DNA from: Sphingobacterium daejeonense
GTDB taxonomy: Bacteria > Bacteroidota > Bacteroidia > Sphingobacteriales > Sphingobacteriaceae
Direction: 5' to 3'
DNA length: 64,000 nucleotides
Assembly: GCF_901472535.1 (NCBI RefSeq)
Contig: NZ_LR590470.1
Coordinates: 1,488,001-1,552,000, forward strand
Of the stretch, positions 17,782-27,530 are shown in pieces (position 1 is the stretch's first letter; every line of letters begins with the position of its first letter). The notes beneath the pieces were generated by a model, which was not told the origin of the DNA, ran no database searches, and was given only the letters and a program-made list of their open reading frames with translations. Made by a program: the position numbers and the translations under genes.

Positions 17782-18052
17782 AAATCTGATTTTTTAAAAT
17801 TGTTGATACACTATCCGGCAACCTTGCAGGATTTCCATTTTTAAGGACAGGGTTCTCAATATGTTTAATGACCATATTGTTACCTGACTTTGAGGTGTCG
17901 TACATCACTTTGCCAATGACCACTACGGTGAGCAGTAGGTAAACCACAAAGAAGTACAGCGTATATTGGCGCTGTTTGCGCAAAGGCAACGCCCGCCAAC
18001 GTTCATCGAGCCGGTCAAAGTACCTGTCCATATTTGCTCTTAATTTTTTCAT
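17768..18052 (-). CDS. traL: Conjugal transfer protein TraL-like
   Basis: A 94-residue protein with one membrane segment (YTLYFFVVYLLLTVVVIGKV at about 31-50) and a periplasmic tail, encoded between traK and traM as traL is in related elements. It overlaps the traM start, suggesting translational coupling. Identification rests mainly on size, topology and gene order. Confidence 0.7.
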   Translation of the reverse strand: MKKLRANMDRYFDRLDERWRALPLRKQRQYTLYFFVVYLLLTVVVIGKVMYDTSKSGNNMVIKHIENPVLKNGNPARLPDSVSTILKNQIYERK

Positions 18053-18069
18053 AGCCTTACTATTTGTTG

Positions 18070-18498
18070 TTACAGCTTGAAACGCTTAGGACTTTTACCC
18101 GCCTGTTGCTTTGGCTCATCGTTGACCAGTGCGACCGCTTCCGTTAATTTGGGTGCAGATATGACGGACAGGTTTGCCAGTTCTGATTTTTTAAGCAACT
18201 GCCCGAAGCCGTCTTTCTTGGCTATTTCCATACGGCTAAGCGAAAATTTGCCATTCAGGTATTTTACCCACATACTGCATTCTACACGGGGCTTGTCATC
18301 ACCCGACCATTGTAGGTAGCCTGTCAGAAATAAATCCTGTTTAGGTAAATTGTCTGCACCTTTTTGGCAGTTTTTGAGGAATTCGCTGATACTGTCTTTC
18401 AGCTTTCTGGCATACGCACCCTGCGTATGGAAATAGCCGTTATATCCTTTGTCTGTAAGGATTTTTGCGAACGTTTTTAAATCTGATAATGCTTCCAT
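18070..18498 (-). CDS. Hypothetical protein between traK and traL
   Basis: A 142-residue soluble protein starting at the ATG at 18498 (MEALSDLKTFAKILTDKGYN). The in-frame extension to 18561 would overlap traK and is less likely. It contains FLTGYLQWSGDDKPRVECSM and a basic C-terminus (KSPKRFKL). I do not recognise the family. Proteins of this size sit at the same place in other Sphingobacterium-type elements, so it may be an accessory transfer protein. Confidence 0.6.
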   Translation of the reverse strand: MEALSDLKTFAKILTDKGYNGYFHTQGAYARKLKDSISEFLKNCQKGADNLPKQDLFLTGYLQWSGDDKPRVECSMWVKYLNGKFSLSRMEIAKKDGFGQLLKKSELANLSVISAPKLTEAVALVNDEPKQQAGKSPKRFKL

Positions 18499-18508
18499 AA
18501 GATTGTTT

Positions 18509-19132
18509 TTAGCGTTCGATGACTTCGATATCCCTGTTTTCCACGACTGCAAATTTTTCAATATTGAAACCTTGCGGGTTGTTGTCAGAGCGAACGGAGT
18601 TAACGAGATAGCAGGAAGTAATCAGGTTACGTCTGGTTACATTGCTTGACCGGATGATGAACTGTTTGGCATAGGTGCGCACTGCATACGGGTAGTTGTC
18701 GAAGTTGCACACGACACTATCTACCTCTATGCGTTGTTGCACGTTCCCCGAAATAATCCTGCTGTAATAGCCCTTTTCCGATAAGTCTTTGTAGTAATCA
18801 AAAGCACTTTTATCGGCAAGGTTGAATGCCCTGCTCATATTGCTTTCAATAGCATTCTTGTCGGGGGCAAGCGTAAAGAACAGTTCGTGGAAACGTCTGA
18901 CGTGTTCCCTTGCTTCAACCGGGCGGTTGATGCTTGCATCCTGCGACAAGGCAAGCATCAGGGATTTACCATTATCCAGTACATAGATTTTTTGGCGTTG
19001 TTCTTCTGCAAAGCGGTAGGAACGCCATACGGCGTATCCTACCACACTGGTGCAGAGAACCGCAAACACAATGGCATATAACCTTATCTGCCTAAAGCTG
19101 TTTTCGATATTTCTTAGCGTTTTAAATTCCAT
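18509..19132 (-). CDS. traK: Conjugative transposon protein TraK
   Basis: A 207-residue VirB8-like protein: short cytoplasmic N-terminus (MEFKTLRNIENSFRQIRLYA), one membrane segment (IVFAVLCTSVVGYAVW at about 21-36) and a periplasmic domain with the TraK pattern (DNGKSLMLALSQDASINRPV, EAREHVRRFHELFFTLAPDK). Normal length, uninterrupted. It would link TraJ and TraM in the inner-membrane part of the transfer channel. Confidence 0.9.
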   Translation of the reverse strand: MEFKTLRNIENSFRQIRLYAIVFAVLCTSVVGYAVWRSYRFAEEQRQKIYVLDNGKSLMLALSQDASINRPVEAREHVRRFHELFFTLAPDKNAIESNMSRAFNLADKSAFDYYKDLSEKGYYSRIISGNVQQRIEVDSVVCNFDNYPYAVRTYAKQFIIRSSNVTRRNLITSCYLVNSVRSDNNPQGFNIEKFAVVENRDIEVIER

Positions 19133-19152
19133 TTTTTAGAATGATTAATTGT

Positions 19153-20148
19153 TTATTTATTCATCAGTTTACCGCCGATGTTTCCAACTGTCGAACCTGC
19201 GCCTGCTCCGGCGATATTTCCGGCTTTCATTGCCGTGGAGTTTACATTGCGGGTAAAGTTCCCTGCGCCTCCGGCTTGGATTACCCAACCTGTTACTGTC
19301 GGTATAGTGAAGTACCCGATGATGCCGATAATCATAAAAATGATGTACACGGTATTGCTCGTATCAGGAATGTAGGTGGGGTCGGCAAGCATTGCTATAT
19401 CCCGTTCTAAAATGAGGGATTGTATTCTTGCCAACATTGAGCTGAACAAATCCGAAACGGGAAGCCACAGGTAAACGCTTACATACCTCGTGAGCCATTG
19501 CGTGAGCGTGGACTGAAAGCCGTCCCATACGGAAATAGCAAAGGCTATTGGTCCGAGTATGGAGAGGACTATCAGGAAAAACGTTCGTATGGTATCAATG
19601 ACCAAAGCCGCCGCCTGAAAGAGTATTTCCAATAGATTGCGAAACCAGTCCTTTATCGCCTTTTCAATCTTGTAGGCTTGCCTGTCCATATACATACCCG
19701 CCATTGTACCAATGTCGGACGGCGACCAACCCAGTTCGTCCAGTTTCTTATCAAACTCTTCGTCTGATACCATATAGGCAGTTTCAGGATTTCTGACCAT
19801 TGCCTCATATTCCAACTGGTCTTTCTGCTGTTGCAGCTTGTTCAGGTCAATCACCTGGTCTTCGAGTATTTGGTGGGTTCCTACAACCACCGGGCTTAAC
19901 ACTGCATTGATGGTTCCCAGTACGATAGTCGGGAAGAACATAATGCACAGCCCCAAAGCGAACGGGCGCAGCAGAGGGAACATATCAATAGGTTCGGCAC
20001 GGCTTAAAGCCTGCCAAACCTTTAATGCTACATAGAACAATGCTCCCAATCCCGCCAAACCCTTAGCTACTGCCGCCATATCGCCTGCAAGCGGCATCAT
20101 ATCGTCATAAAGCGATCGCAGGAGTTCGTGAAGATTATCCCATTCCAT
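19153..20148 (-). CDS. traJ: Conjugative transposon protein TraJ
   Basis: A 331-residue polytopic inner-membrane protein, VirB6-like. It begins MEWDNLHELLRSLYDDMMPL and has several hydrophobic segments (LGALFYVALKVWQAL, IMFFPTIVLGTINAVLSPVV, FFLIVLSILGPIAFAISVW, IIFMIIGIIGYFTIPTVTGW). The C-terminus is a Gly/Ala/Asn-rich low-complexity tail typical of TraJ. Encoded three bases downstream of traI. Confidence 0.9.
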   Translation of the reverse strand: MEWDNLHELLRSLYDDMMPLAGDMAAVAKGLAGLGALFYVALKVWQALSRAEPIDMFPLLRPFALGLCIMFFPTIVLGTINAVLSPVVVGTHQILEDQVIDLNKLQQQKDQLEYEAMVRNPETAYMVSDEEFDKKLDELGWSPSDIGTMAGMYMDRQAYKIEKAIKDWFRNLLEILFQAAALVIDTIRTFFLIVLSILGPIAFAISVWDGFQSTLTQWLTRYVSVYLWLPVSDLFSSMLARIQSLILERDIAMLADPTYIPDTSNTVYIIFMIIGIIGYFTIPTVTGWVIQAGGAGNFTRNVNSTAMKAGNIAGAGAGSTVGNIGGKLMNK

Positions 20149-20151
20149 AGT

Positions 20152-20784
20152 TTACCAGTATTTTTGGTTAGCAGTTCCGTAGAGTTCAAGCACTCTTTGG
20201 GCATCGTTTTTCTTTTTCGCTCTTAGGTAGCTCACAGAAATGTTCTTAGTGGTGTAGTAGCGTACAAGGCTGTGGTAATCCTTTACCTCTTTGTACACAC
20301 GGTCAATAATGTCCATACGCTCTTTGTCATTCAGCGAAAGGCTTGAAGAGGTTACAATCTGCTTTAGTTCTTTCAGCAGTTCGGTACTTTCATTGAGCAG
20401 TGCCGAATAACCGTTGCCAATAGCGACCAATTCCTGTGGCGAAAAATTGGGGTCGTTCATCATCTTGCCGAAGTTCTGCACGTACATTTCGGACACATCG
20501 CCCACCAAGAGTACGGTTTGCTGCACCTTACGGGCATCTTTTACAAGGTTGTTGATAGCTTTCAGCTTGTCGTAATACTCCTTGCCCTGGTCGTACACTT
20601 TCTTTACTTCGTTGAAGTTCTTTATCACATTACTCACGGTGGAAGAAGTCTGTATGATTTCATTCGCACTGTTGATAATCCCTGAAGCCAAATTAGCGGG
20701 GTCGGTTACAACCCATTGGGCTTTTGCTGACGGTGCTACGGCGAGCATCAGTGCCGTACACACCAGATACATTACTTTTTTCAT
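20152..20784 (-). CDS. traI: Conjugal transfer protein TraI-like (DUF4141)
   Basis: A 210-residue secreted, coiled-coil-rich protein with a clear signal peptide (MKKVMYLVCTALMLAVAPSA, KAQW). It resembles VirB5-type minor pilus proteins in topology. Features such as DPANLASGIINSANEIIQTS and KVYDQGKEYYDKLKAINNLV fit DUF4141, the TraI family of Bacteroides elements. Lies between traG and traJ in the expected order. Confidence 0.85.
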   Translation of the reverse strand: MKKVMYLVCTALMLAVAPSAKAQWVVTDPANLASGIINSANEIIQTSSTVSNVIKNFNEVKKVYDQGKEYYDKLKAINNLVKDARKVQQTVLLVGDVSEMYVQNFGKMMNDPNFSPQELVAIGNGYSALLNESTELLKELKQIVTSSSLSLNDKERMDIIDRVYKEVKDYHSLVRYYTTKNISVSYLRAKKKNDAQRVLELYGTANQKYW

Positions 20785-20811
20785 TGTTCTGATTTTTTAA
20801 ATTGTTAATGA

Positions 20812-23313
20812 CTATTGATTTGAATTGTCCCGCCGTTGCATTGCGATATGCTTAATAGCGAGTTCTACGTTACCATCGAGTTCCGCAGCAAGCTGCATCA
20901 CTTCCATCTTTTCGGTTTCCTCTGTGGTGTAGGCGAGGTATTCCTCCAAACTAACTTCGGTGGCATAGACTGCCGAGTGCGTACCACCTAAACCAATCCA
21001 AACCTCTTTGTACAAGCGGCTTGCATCGTTGTTCATATTGATGGAAAGTACCTGACCTTTTTCTTTGTCGGTAAGCCCCAACATTGCCTGTATATCATCA
21101 AACTTGTTCATATACTTGCGTTGGTCTAAAAGGATTTTACAGTCGGAGTTATTGATGATACTTTCTTTCACAATGGGCGACTGGATGATATCATCGACCT
21201 CCTGTGTTACGACAATGGCTTCTCCGAAAAACTTACGCACGGTTTTGAACAAATACTTGATGTATTCTGCCATTCCCTCTTTTGCAATCGCTTTCCAAGC
21301 CTCTTCAATCAGGATAAGTTTGCGAATACCTTTCAGTCGGCGCATTTTGTTAATGAACACCTCCATAATGATAATCGTGACTATGGGAAAGAGGATTTTG
21401 TGGTCTTTTATCGCATCAATTTCAAACACGATAAAGCGTTTGGAAAGAAGGTCTAACTGCTTATCGGAGTTGAGCAAATAATCGTATTCTCCTCCTTTGT
21501 AATAGGGTTCGAGAACATTCAGGAAATTGGCAATGTCAAAATCTTTTTCCCTGACTTGTTTCTCCTCCAATACTTTGCGGTAGTCGTCTTTTACATACTC
21601 ATAGAAGCCGTTAAATGACGGATAAGTATCATCTTGTTTGATACGTTCGATGTAACCGGAAACAGCATTGGACAATGCTACTTCTTCCGACCTTGTCGGC
21701 GGTTCATCGTCCCGTTTCCAAAGAGTGAGTATCAGAGTTTTGATACTTTCCCGCTTTTCGATGTCGAACACGCCGTCATCGGTATAAAAGGGATTGAACG
21801 CAATCGGGTTATCTTCGGTGTACGTGAAGTAAACACCGTCTTCGCCTTTGGTTTTTCCTTTGATGAGTTCGCATAATCCCTGATAACTGTTACCCGTATC
21901 TACGAGTAGAACGTGAGCACCCTGTTCGTGATATTGGCGTACCATATGGTTAGTGAAGAAAGATTTTCCCGAACCTGACGGACCAAGTATGAACTTGTTT
22001 CTGTTCGTGATAATCCCACGTTTCATCGGCAAATCGGAAATATCCAAATGGATTGGTTTTCCTGTAAGCCTGTCCGCCATTTTGATACCGAACGGAGAGG
22101 GCGAATTGTGGTAATTCGTTTCTTCTGCAAAGAAGCACAAGGCAGGTTCTATAAACGTATAGAAACTTTCCTCACTCGGAAAATCGCCAGCATTGCCTGG
22201 CATTGCAGCCCAATACAATGTGGCAACGTCTGTCGTGTTGTGGCGGGGCTTACACTCCATTAGTGCCAACGCACTACCGCAATCGTTCTTTAGCTGTTTG
22301 AGTTCCGCAGGGTCTTCCGACCAAGCCATAATATTGAAGTGTGCTCTTACAGAAGATAGCCCGAAGCTGTGTGCTTCGTTCAGATACTTCTCAATCCACT
22401 CCTTATTGATTTGGTTCGCCCGACTATAACGGGTTAAAGAGTGCATATTACGGGCAGATTTCTCAAACTTTTGCAGGTTGTCCTCGCTGTTATCCAAGAA
22501 TAGGTACTGATTGTAAATGTGGTTACAGCTCAATAACAACCCTACGGGTGCAGCAAACGACAAACGGCAGTCGCTCCGGTCGGTAGATAGCTTTTCAAAG
22601 CGGGTATCAGCCGAAACAGTTGCAGGCAGGTCGTCCGTATCGGACAAGGTGTGCAAAGACAGCCTTTTGTTGCCGATACGCACTTCTTCCGCTCCTAATG
22701 CGATGTCCTGCATTGGTGTTCCGGCTTCTCTCGAAAGTGTAAGGTATTGTTCCAGCAATCCCTGTTTTTCGTCTGTTCCGATGATGTCGTCTTCGGTCAA
22801 ACGTCGCAGGTTTACAAAACCGCTATCATTCACGATACGTTCAAACTGTGCGACCGCTTCCATAAATTGATGTATCGTTTCCTTATTGATTTCCTTTGGA
22901 ATAAGCGTACCCTTGCAAAGCGAACTGAAATTGCTTTGCATACGCATTCTGTTCTTGGTCGTTTTTGTCAGGAACAGGTAGCAATAATGGTTCAGGAATG
23001 GTCGTTCGTTGAAATGCCGTTGATAGCTTTTGGAAAGAAAACTCTGGTCTTCCTGTGCCAAATCGGGAGTGTAGCTTTCTTTGATATACCAATCTTGCTT
23101 GTGAATGACTGTAAAATCGGGTAATGTCTTAATCGCCTTATGCCAGGCGGAGTGAATAGCTTCGTATTCAGCCGATGCTACCGTAAACAGCTCAGGCAAT
23201 CGTACTTCAAAACAGGCGGTTATGTCCGCATCTTTGGACAGGATACAGTTGTTTTCTACTGCCAAGAGTGGAAACTTATGTTCCAATGTGGTTGTTTTGG
23301 CTACATTTCTCAT
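20812..23313 (-). CDS. traG: TraG family conjugative transposon ATPase (VirB4-like)
   Basis: An 833-residue ATPase that powers assembly or substrate passage through the mating channel. The Walker A motif is NKFILGPSGSGKSFFTNHM at about 435-455, followed by HVLLVDTGNSYQGLCELI, and the Walker B region is KLILIEEAWKAI with the following VVTQEVDDI. The N-terminal third matches the VirB4-like half. Full length with no frameshift across 2.5 kb. Its stop lies 27 bases before traI, and it overlaps traF by four bases. Confidence 0.93.
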   Translation of the reverse strand: MRNVAKTTTLEHKFPLLAVENNCILSKDADITACFEVRLPELFTVASAEYEAIHSAWHKAIKTLPDFTVIHKQDWYIKESYTPDLAQEDQSFLSKSYQRHFNERPFLNHYCYLFLTKTTKNRMRMQSNFSSLCKGTLIPKEINKETIHQFMEAVAQFERIVNDSGFVNLRRLTEDDIIGTDEKQGLLEQYLTLSREAGTPMQDIALGAEEVRIGNKRLSLHTLSDTDDLPATVSADTRFEKLSTDRSDCRLSFAAPVGLLLSCNHIYNQYLFLDNSEDNLQKFEKSARNMHSLTRYSRANQINKEWIEKYLNEAHSFGLSSVRAHFNIMAWSEDPAELKQLKNDCGSALALMECKPRHNTTDVATLYWAAMPGNAGDFPSEESFYTFIEPALCFFAEETNYHNSPSPFGIKMADRLTGKPIHLDISDLPMKRGIITNRNKFILGPSGSGKSFFTNHMVRQYHEQGAHVLLVDTGNSYQGLCELIKGKTKGEDGVYFTYTEDNPIAFNPFYTDDGVFDIEKRESIKTLILTLWKRDDEPPTRSEEVALSNAVSGYIERIKQDDTYPSFNGFYEYVKDDYRKVLEEKQVREKDFDIANFLNVLEPYYKGGEYDYLLNSDKQLDLLSKRFIVFEIDAIKDHKILFPIVTIIIMEVFINKMRRLKGIRKLILIEEAWKAIAKEGMAEYIKYLFKTVRKFFGEAIVVTQEVDDIIQSPIVKESIINNSDCKILLDQRKYMNKFDDIQAMLGLTDKEKGQVLSINMNNDASRLYKEVWIGLGGTHSAVYATEVSLEEYLAYTTEETEKMEVMQLAAELDGNVELAIKHIAMQRRDNSNQ

Positions 23314-23642
23314 ACGGCTTTCGGTTTAGGAGTGAATTTTAAATACCTGCGTACAGGCTTACGACAAATAATGTAGCGAGGGTGTCGTTTTCTCGCACCT
23401 ACTTTCATTAGTCCGTGTTCTCTGTACTTTCGGTTCAGCGAAAAGGTCTGCCATACAATGAGCGAAGCACCGCCAGCTCCGAGAAACAGGCAGACGTAAT
23501 TACTTACGCCAGCCATATACAATATCATCACGAAGATGAGCGTACCGAGCAGACCACCAGCGAATATGAACAGGTATTGGGCTTTCAGCCCTTTAAATTC
23601 CACTGTCCTGCCAATGCCTTTGTTAATGTTATAACTGTTCAT
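23310..23642 (-). CDS. traF: Conjugal transfer protein TraF (DUF4133)
   Basis: A 110-residue VirB3-like inner-membrane protein. I chose the ATG at 23640-23642 (MNSYNINKGIGRTVEFKGLK) because family members start this way; the longer reading to 23717 has no such support. Two membrane segments follow (YLFIFAGGLLGTLIFVMILY and SNYVCLFLGAGGASLIVW). It overlaps traG by four bases, coupling the pair. Confidence 0.88.
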   Translation of the reverse strand: MNSYNINKGIGRTVEFKGLKAQYLFIFAGGLLGTLIFVMILYMAGVSNYVCLFLGAGGASLIVWQTFSLNRKYREHGLMKVGARKRHPRYIICRKPVRRYLKFTPKPKAV

Positions 23643-23653
23643 AAGGCAGAGGT

Positions 23654-23958
23654 TTACAGGAAGAATGAACGCAGGATAGTAGCCGCAACAATCAGGAAGA
23701 TACACGCACCGAACCACGAAGCCGCCGTCTTCGATGTGTCGGGGTCGCCCGAGCTGAATTTGTTGTACACCTTAACACCTCCGATTAAGCCGACAACCGC
23801 CCCAATCGCATAAATGAGTTGGGTGGCAGGGTCGAAATAAGACGTTACCATTTGGGTAGCCTCGTTGATACCTGCCGACCCGTTTCCCTGTGCGAACGCA
23901 CCCATTCCTGACAGCATTGCTACGGCTGCCAGCAAAACTTTTTACTTTGTTTTTTCAT
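23654..23958 (-). CDS. traE: Conjugal transfer protein TraE (DUF4134, frameshifted start)
   Basis: A VirB2/pilin-like small membrane protein of about 100 residues. The body (NEATQMVTSYFDPATQLIYA, then IGAVVGLIGGVKVYNKFSSG) fits DUF4134. Its expected start, the ATG at 23956-23958, is followed by MKKQSK and a signal peptide, but the frame breaks in the T5 run 23939-23943: one more base there restores MKKQSKKVLLAAVAMLSGMG. First gene of the tra operon as seen here. Signal peptidase would cleave after GAFAQ. Confidence 0.82.
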
Positions 23959-24146
23959 AATTGAAACACATTAATTTGTTACTGTTATCCCGCACCTTGC
24001 GGACTTTCGGGACAAAGGTGTTTTAGAAATCAAGGCGTGATAACAAAGTGGCAGTGAGAGGAATTGTTTGGCTGTGGGTGGCTGAATTGCTAAAGAAAAT
24101 AGAGAGGTGTTGACAGGAAGAGAGAGGTTTTTACTATCTTCGTAAA

Positions 24147-24458
24147 ATGAAATCCTTGTCGTACATATTAGCATTAATGGTTTTGGTCTTATCGACCTTG
24201 CCAAGCTTTATGGAAGATAAATGTTTTGACCTAGTGAATCAAACAACAAATAGTCAAGAACAAGATAGCGACGATTGCGGTATGGAATGTTGCTCGCCTT
24301 TTTCTAAATGCAATACCTGTACTGGATTTGTAATTACTTCCTTTTATGCTTTAACATCCAATTATGTCCAACAACCTAAAAAGAAATTAGGTGTAATAAC
24401 AGCGTCAGCTGTTTCAGACTTCCTCTCTTCCATTTGGCAACCCCCTAAGATTAATTAA
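24147..24458 (+). CDS. DUF6660-like small cysteine-rich exported protein
   Basis: A 103-residue protein with an N-terminal signal-like helix (SLSYILALMVLVLSTLPSFM), a cysteine-rich middle (DCGMECCSPFSKCNTCTGF) and the C-terminal signature SIWQPPKIN. Two further members lie at 35483 and 45225, each just upstream of a metal-efflux module. Probably a periplasmic metal-binding protein, but the role is not established. It opens a plus-strand cargo block (TonB receptor, CDF-like exporter) placed between traE and traD. Confidence 0.72.
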   Translation: MKSLSYILALMVLVLSTLPSFMEDKCFDLVNQTTNSQEQDSDDCGMECCSPFSKCNTCTGFVITSFYALTSNYVQQPKKKLGVITASAVSDFLSSIWQPPKIN

Positions 24459-24545
24459 TGTTTTTAGTGTCTTCGGCACAATAACAGATTACGGTGCTAC
24501 AAACCGTCAATTCTCATTTTTCAAACATTAATGTTTTTTTATACA

Positions 24546-26717
24546 ATGAAAAAAATAGTCTTTGTGTCATTTTTTATGACACTAAATCTCTGTGTATTTG
24601 CACAAAACATTTTAAATGCTGTTATTAGAAACAGTGAAAACAAAAATCTTTTGATTGGAGTGACAGCATCTATAAAAGGAACCTCGCTTGCCGCTACATC
24701 AAACGAAAACGGTCTCATCATAATAGAAAATATTCCTGATGGGATACAGGAAATACATTTTAGCTATATCGGTTTTAACGACTATATAGATACATTGGAA
24801 TTTCCATTAGCTGACAACAGTCCTATTGAAATCTTACTCAAAGAAAGTTCAGAGGAGTTAGAGGAAGTTGTCATTTCATCCACAAGAAGCACAAGGAGTA
24901 TACAAAATATCCCTACCCGTATTGAATTTATTGGAAGTGAAGAACTGGGCGAAAAAGGGAACATGAAACCGGGAGATATTCGTATGCTTTTAGCGGAAAG
25001 CACAGGTATTCACGTACAAACCACTTCGCCTACCAGTGCCAATGCAAGTATTCGTATTCAGGGACTTGATGGAAGATATACACAAATCCTGAAAGACGGT
25101 TTCCCCATTTATTCAGGTGCTTCAAGTGGATTGGGTTTGTTACAGATACCACCACTTGACCTCAAACAAGTAGAAGTCATCAAAGGCTCTACATCTACAC
25201 TATATGGAGGCGGAGCAATAGCTGGACTGGTCAATCTGATTTCCAAAACGCCGACCTATGAGAGAGATTTAGGTTTTCACCTCAATGGAACATCCGGCAG
25301 GGGTTTGGATATAAACGGCTTTTATGGACAAAGGTTTAATAAAATTGGAACAACTATATTTGCTTCCCATAACCGTAACGCAGCTTATGATCCTGCTAAG
25401 AACGGACTATCCGCTATTCCACAATTCGAACGCTATGTACTGAATCCGAAGCTCTTCGTTTATTTCAATGAAAAGACGAAACTGAACTTCGGTATCAACA
25501 CAACGATCGAGAGCCGTTTGGGAGGTGATATGCTTTACATCAAAGGAAATGGAGATAATACAAACCAATATTTTGAGGAAAATAAAACACAACGCTATTC
25601 CACACAATTTATTTTCGACCATATCATCAATGAAAACAGTACTGTTCAAGTCAAAAATAGTGTAAGTTATTTTAACCGAAATACTACCATTCCAAACTAT
25701 AAGTTTGAGGGAACACAAACAGCAAGTTTTACCGAAGCCAACTACACCAACAGTACTGAAAAATCGGAATGGGTCACAGGTATTAATATTTGGACGGATA
25801 ATTTCAAAGAAAAGCAGATTATGGCATCTCCGTTGAGAGATTATAATCAGACTACATTCGGTGCTTTTGTACAAAATTCTTTTAATGCTACGGATTGGTT
25901 TCAATTGGAAACAGGTTTTAGAACGGATTATGTTGTGGATTATGGGGTGGTATTCTTACCGAGAGTTTCGGCTCTATTCCACATTGCCGAGGGCTTAACT
26001 TCACGAGTTGGTGGTGGATTTGGCTATAAAACACCTACCATTTTTACGGAAGAAAGCGAACGCCTACAATATCAAAATGTAATCCCCATTGACGACAAGA
26101 CCAATAAATTGGAAAAAAGTTATGGAGCAAATGCAGACATCAATTACCGCACCTACATTGGGGAAGATTGGTCATTTAGCATAAATCAATTGTTCTTTTA
26201 CACCTATTTGGATAATCCCTTGTTACTTGAAAACTCCTCGGCAAATCTGTATCAGTTTGTTAATTCTCCTGGCTACATCCATACCAAAGGAACAGAAACC
26301 AATATTAAAATTGGTTATGATGACCTGAAATTGTTTTTGGGTTATACCTATACAGATGCCCGATTACACCATAATGGAACGACTGTAGAAAGCCCTTTAA
26401 CACCAAAACACCGCATTAATTCCATCCTGATGTATGAAATAGAAGACAAATGGAAAATTGGTCTGGAAGCCTATTATTTCAGTCGCCAAAAACTGAATAA
26501 TGGAACTACGGGCAAAGATTACTTTATTACTGGATTTATGGCTGAAAAGATTTGGGAAAGATTTTCTCTGTACATCAACTTTGAAAACTTCCTCGACACC
26601 CGACAAACACGCTTTGACAGCATTTATACAGGAACAATAACCAATCCAGTTTTTAAAGACAATTATGCACCTTTGGACGGATTTGTGATTAACGGAGGAA
26701 TAAAATTTAAGCTTTAA
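24546..26717 (+). CDS. TonB-dependent receptor with carboxypeptidase-regulatory-like domain
   Basis: A 723-residue outer-membrane receptor. I chose the ATG at 24546 because it directly precedes the signal peptide (MKKIVFVSFFMTLNLCVFAQ). Residues about 22-105 are a CarbopepD_reg-like/CNA-B-like domain (GVTASIKGTSLAATSNENGL). The plug follows from about 115 (SIQNIPTRIEFIGSEEL, RIQGLDGRYTQILKDGFPIY), then a 22-strand barrel ending in FKL. Between a metal-binding small protein and a cation exporter, it is probably involved in metal or metallophore passage; the substrate is not determined. Confidence 0.9.
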   Translation: MKKIVFVSFFMTLNLCVFAQNILNAVIRNSENKNLLIGVTASIKGTSLAATSNENGLIIIENIPDGIQEIHFSYIGFNDYIDTLEFPLADNSPIEILLKESSEELEEVVISSTRSTRSIQNIPTRIEFIGSEELGEKGNMKPGDIRMLLAESTGIHVQTTSPTSANASIRIQGLDGRYTQILKDGFPIYSGASSGLGLLQIPPLDLKQVEVIKGSTSTLYGGGAIAGLVNLISKTPTYERDLGFHLNGTSGRGLDINGFYGQRFNKIGTTIFASHNRNAAYDPAKNGLSAIPQFERYVLNPKLFVYFNEKTKLNFGINTTIESRLGGDMLYIKGNGDNTNQYFEENKTQRYSTQFIFDHIINENSTVQVKNSVSYFNRNTTIPNYKFEGTQTASFTEANYTNSTEKSEWVTGINIWTDNFKEKQIMASPLRDYNQTTFGAFVQNSFNATDWFQLETGFRTDYVVDYGVVFLPRVSALFHIAEGLTSRVGGGFGYKTPTIFTEESERLQYQNVIPIDDKTNKLEKSYGANADINYRTYIGEDWSFSINQLFFYTYLDNPLLLENSSANLYQFVNSPGYIHTKGTETNIKIGYDDLKLFLGYTYTDARLHHNGTTVESPLTPKHRINSILMYEIEDKWKIGLEAYYFSRQKLNNGTTGKDYFITGFMAEKIWERFSLYINFENFLDTRQTRFDSIYTGTITNPVFKDNYAPLDGFVINGGIKFKL

Positions 26718-26722
26718 AATAA

Positions 26723-27517
26723 ATGGAAAAAACCATATTCAATATAACTAAAATGGATTGCCCAAGCGAGGAGCAATTAATCCGTATGAAACTGCAAGAC
26801 TTTGATACGGTAAAAGGATTGGAATTCGATATAGCCAATAGAAAATTAGACGTTTATCACGATGGAAACCCAGAGCCAATTTTTTTGGCTCTGGGAACAC
26901 TGAATCTAAATACGACATTGGTTTCAACCGAAAAAAGTAATTTCGTTGTTGAAACAGATACAAGCAACAAGCAACGGAAATTACTTTGGATCGTATTGAT
27001 TATCAACTTCCTGTTCTTTGGATTGGAAATGTTATTCGGTGTTTTTTCAGGCTCAATGGGGTTGGTAGCCGATAGTTTGGATATGCTTGCCGACAGTGTC
27101 GTTTACGCATTGGCATTAATCGCCGTGGGTGGAACAATCGCTTTAAAAAACAACATCGCCAGATTTGCAGGATACTTCCAAGTCTTACTGGCTATTATAG
27201 GTTTCGTTGAAGTAATCAGACGTTGTATGGGAATTGAAGCTATGCCCGATTTCAAGACAATGATTGTCGTTTCAGTTTTAGCATTGATTGCAAACGTATT
27301 TTGCCTTTATCTTTTACAAAAGAACAAAAGTAAAGAAGCGCATATGCAGGCTTCGATGATATTCACATCAAATGATGTCATTATCAATTCGGGAGTTATT
27401 GTTGCTGGTCTTTTAGTTAATTGGCTCAATTCAAGTTATCCAGATTTGATTATTGGAGCTATTGTATTTGTAATTGTAGCAAGAGGGGCTTACAGAATAT
27501 TGAAGTTGGCAAAGTAA
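26723..27517 (+). CDS. CDF-like cation transporter with N-terminal metal-binding domain
   Basis: A 264-residue inner-membrane protein. Residues 1-75 form an HMA-like domain (FNITKMDCPSEEQLIRMKL), with a single Cys. Residues 88-264 carry the membrane part of cation-diffusion-facilitator proteins (GSMGLVADSLDMLADSVVYA, and the second metal-site helix FTSNDVIINSGVIVAGLLV). No extended C-terminal cytoplasmic domain. Lies five bases after the TonB receptor gene and shares its terminator. Probably exports a divalent cation such as Zn or Co. Confidence 0.82.
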   Translation: MEKTIFNITKMDCPSEEQLIRMKLQDFDTVKGLEFDIANRKLDVYHDGNPEPIFLALGTLNLNTTLVSTEKSNFVVETDTSNKQRKLLWIVLIINFLFFGLEMLFGVFSGSMGLVADSLDMLADSVVYALALIAVGGTIALKNNIARFAGYFQVLLAIIGFVEVIRRCMGIEAMPDFKTMIVVSVLALIANVFCLYLLQKNKSKEAHMQASMIFTSNDVIINSGVIVAGLLVNWLNSSYPDLIIGAIVFVIVARGAYRILKLAK

Positions 27518-27530
27518 ATGTAAAAATAAG

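Noticed and set aside
23971..24204. 77-codon minus-strand ORF
   Set aside because: Overlaps the promoter and start of the DUF6660-like gene and shows no protein-like pattern.
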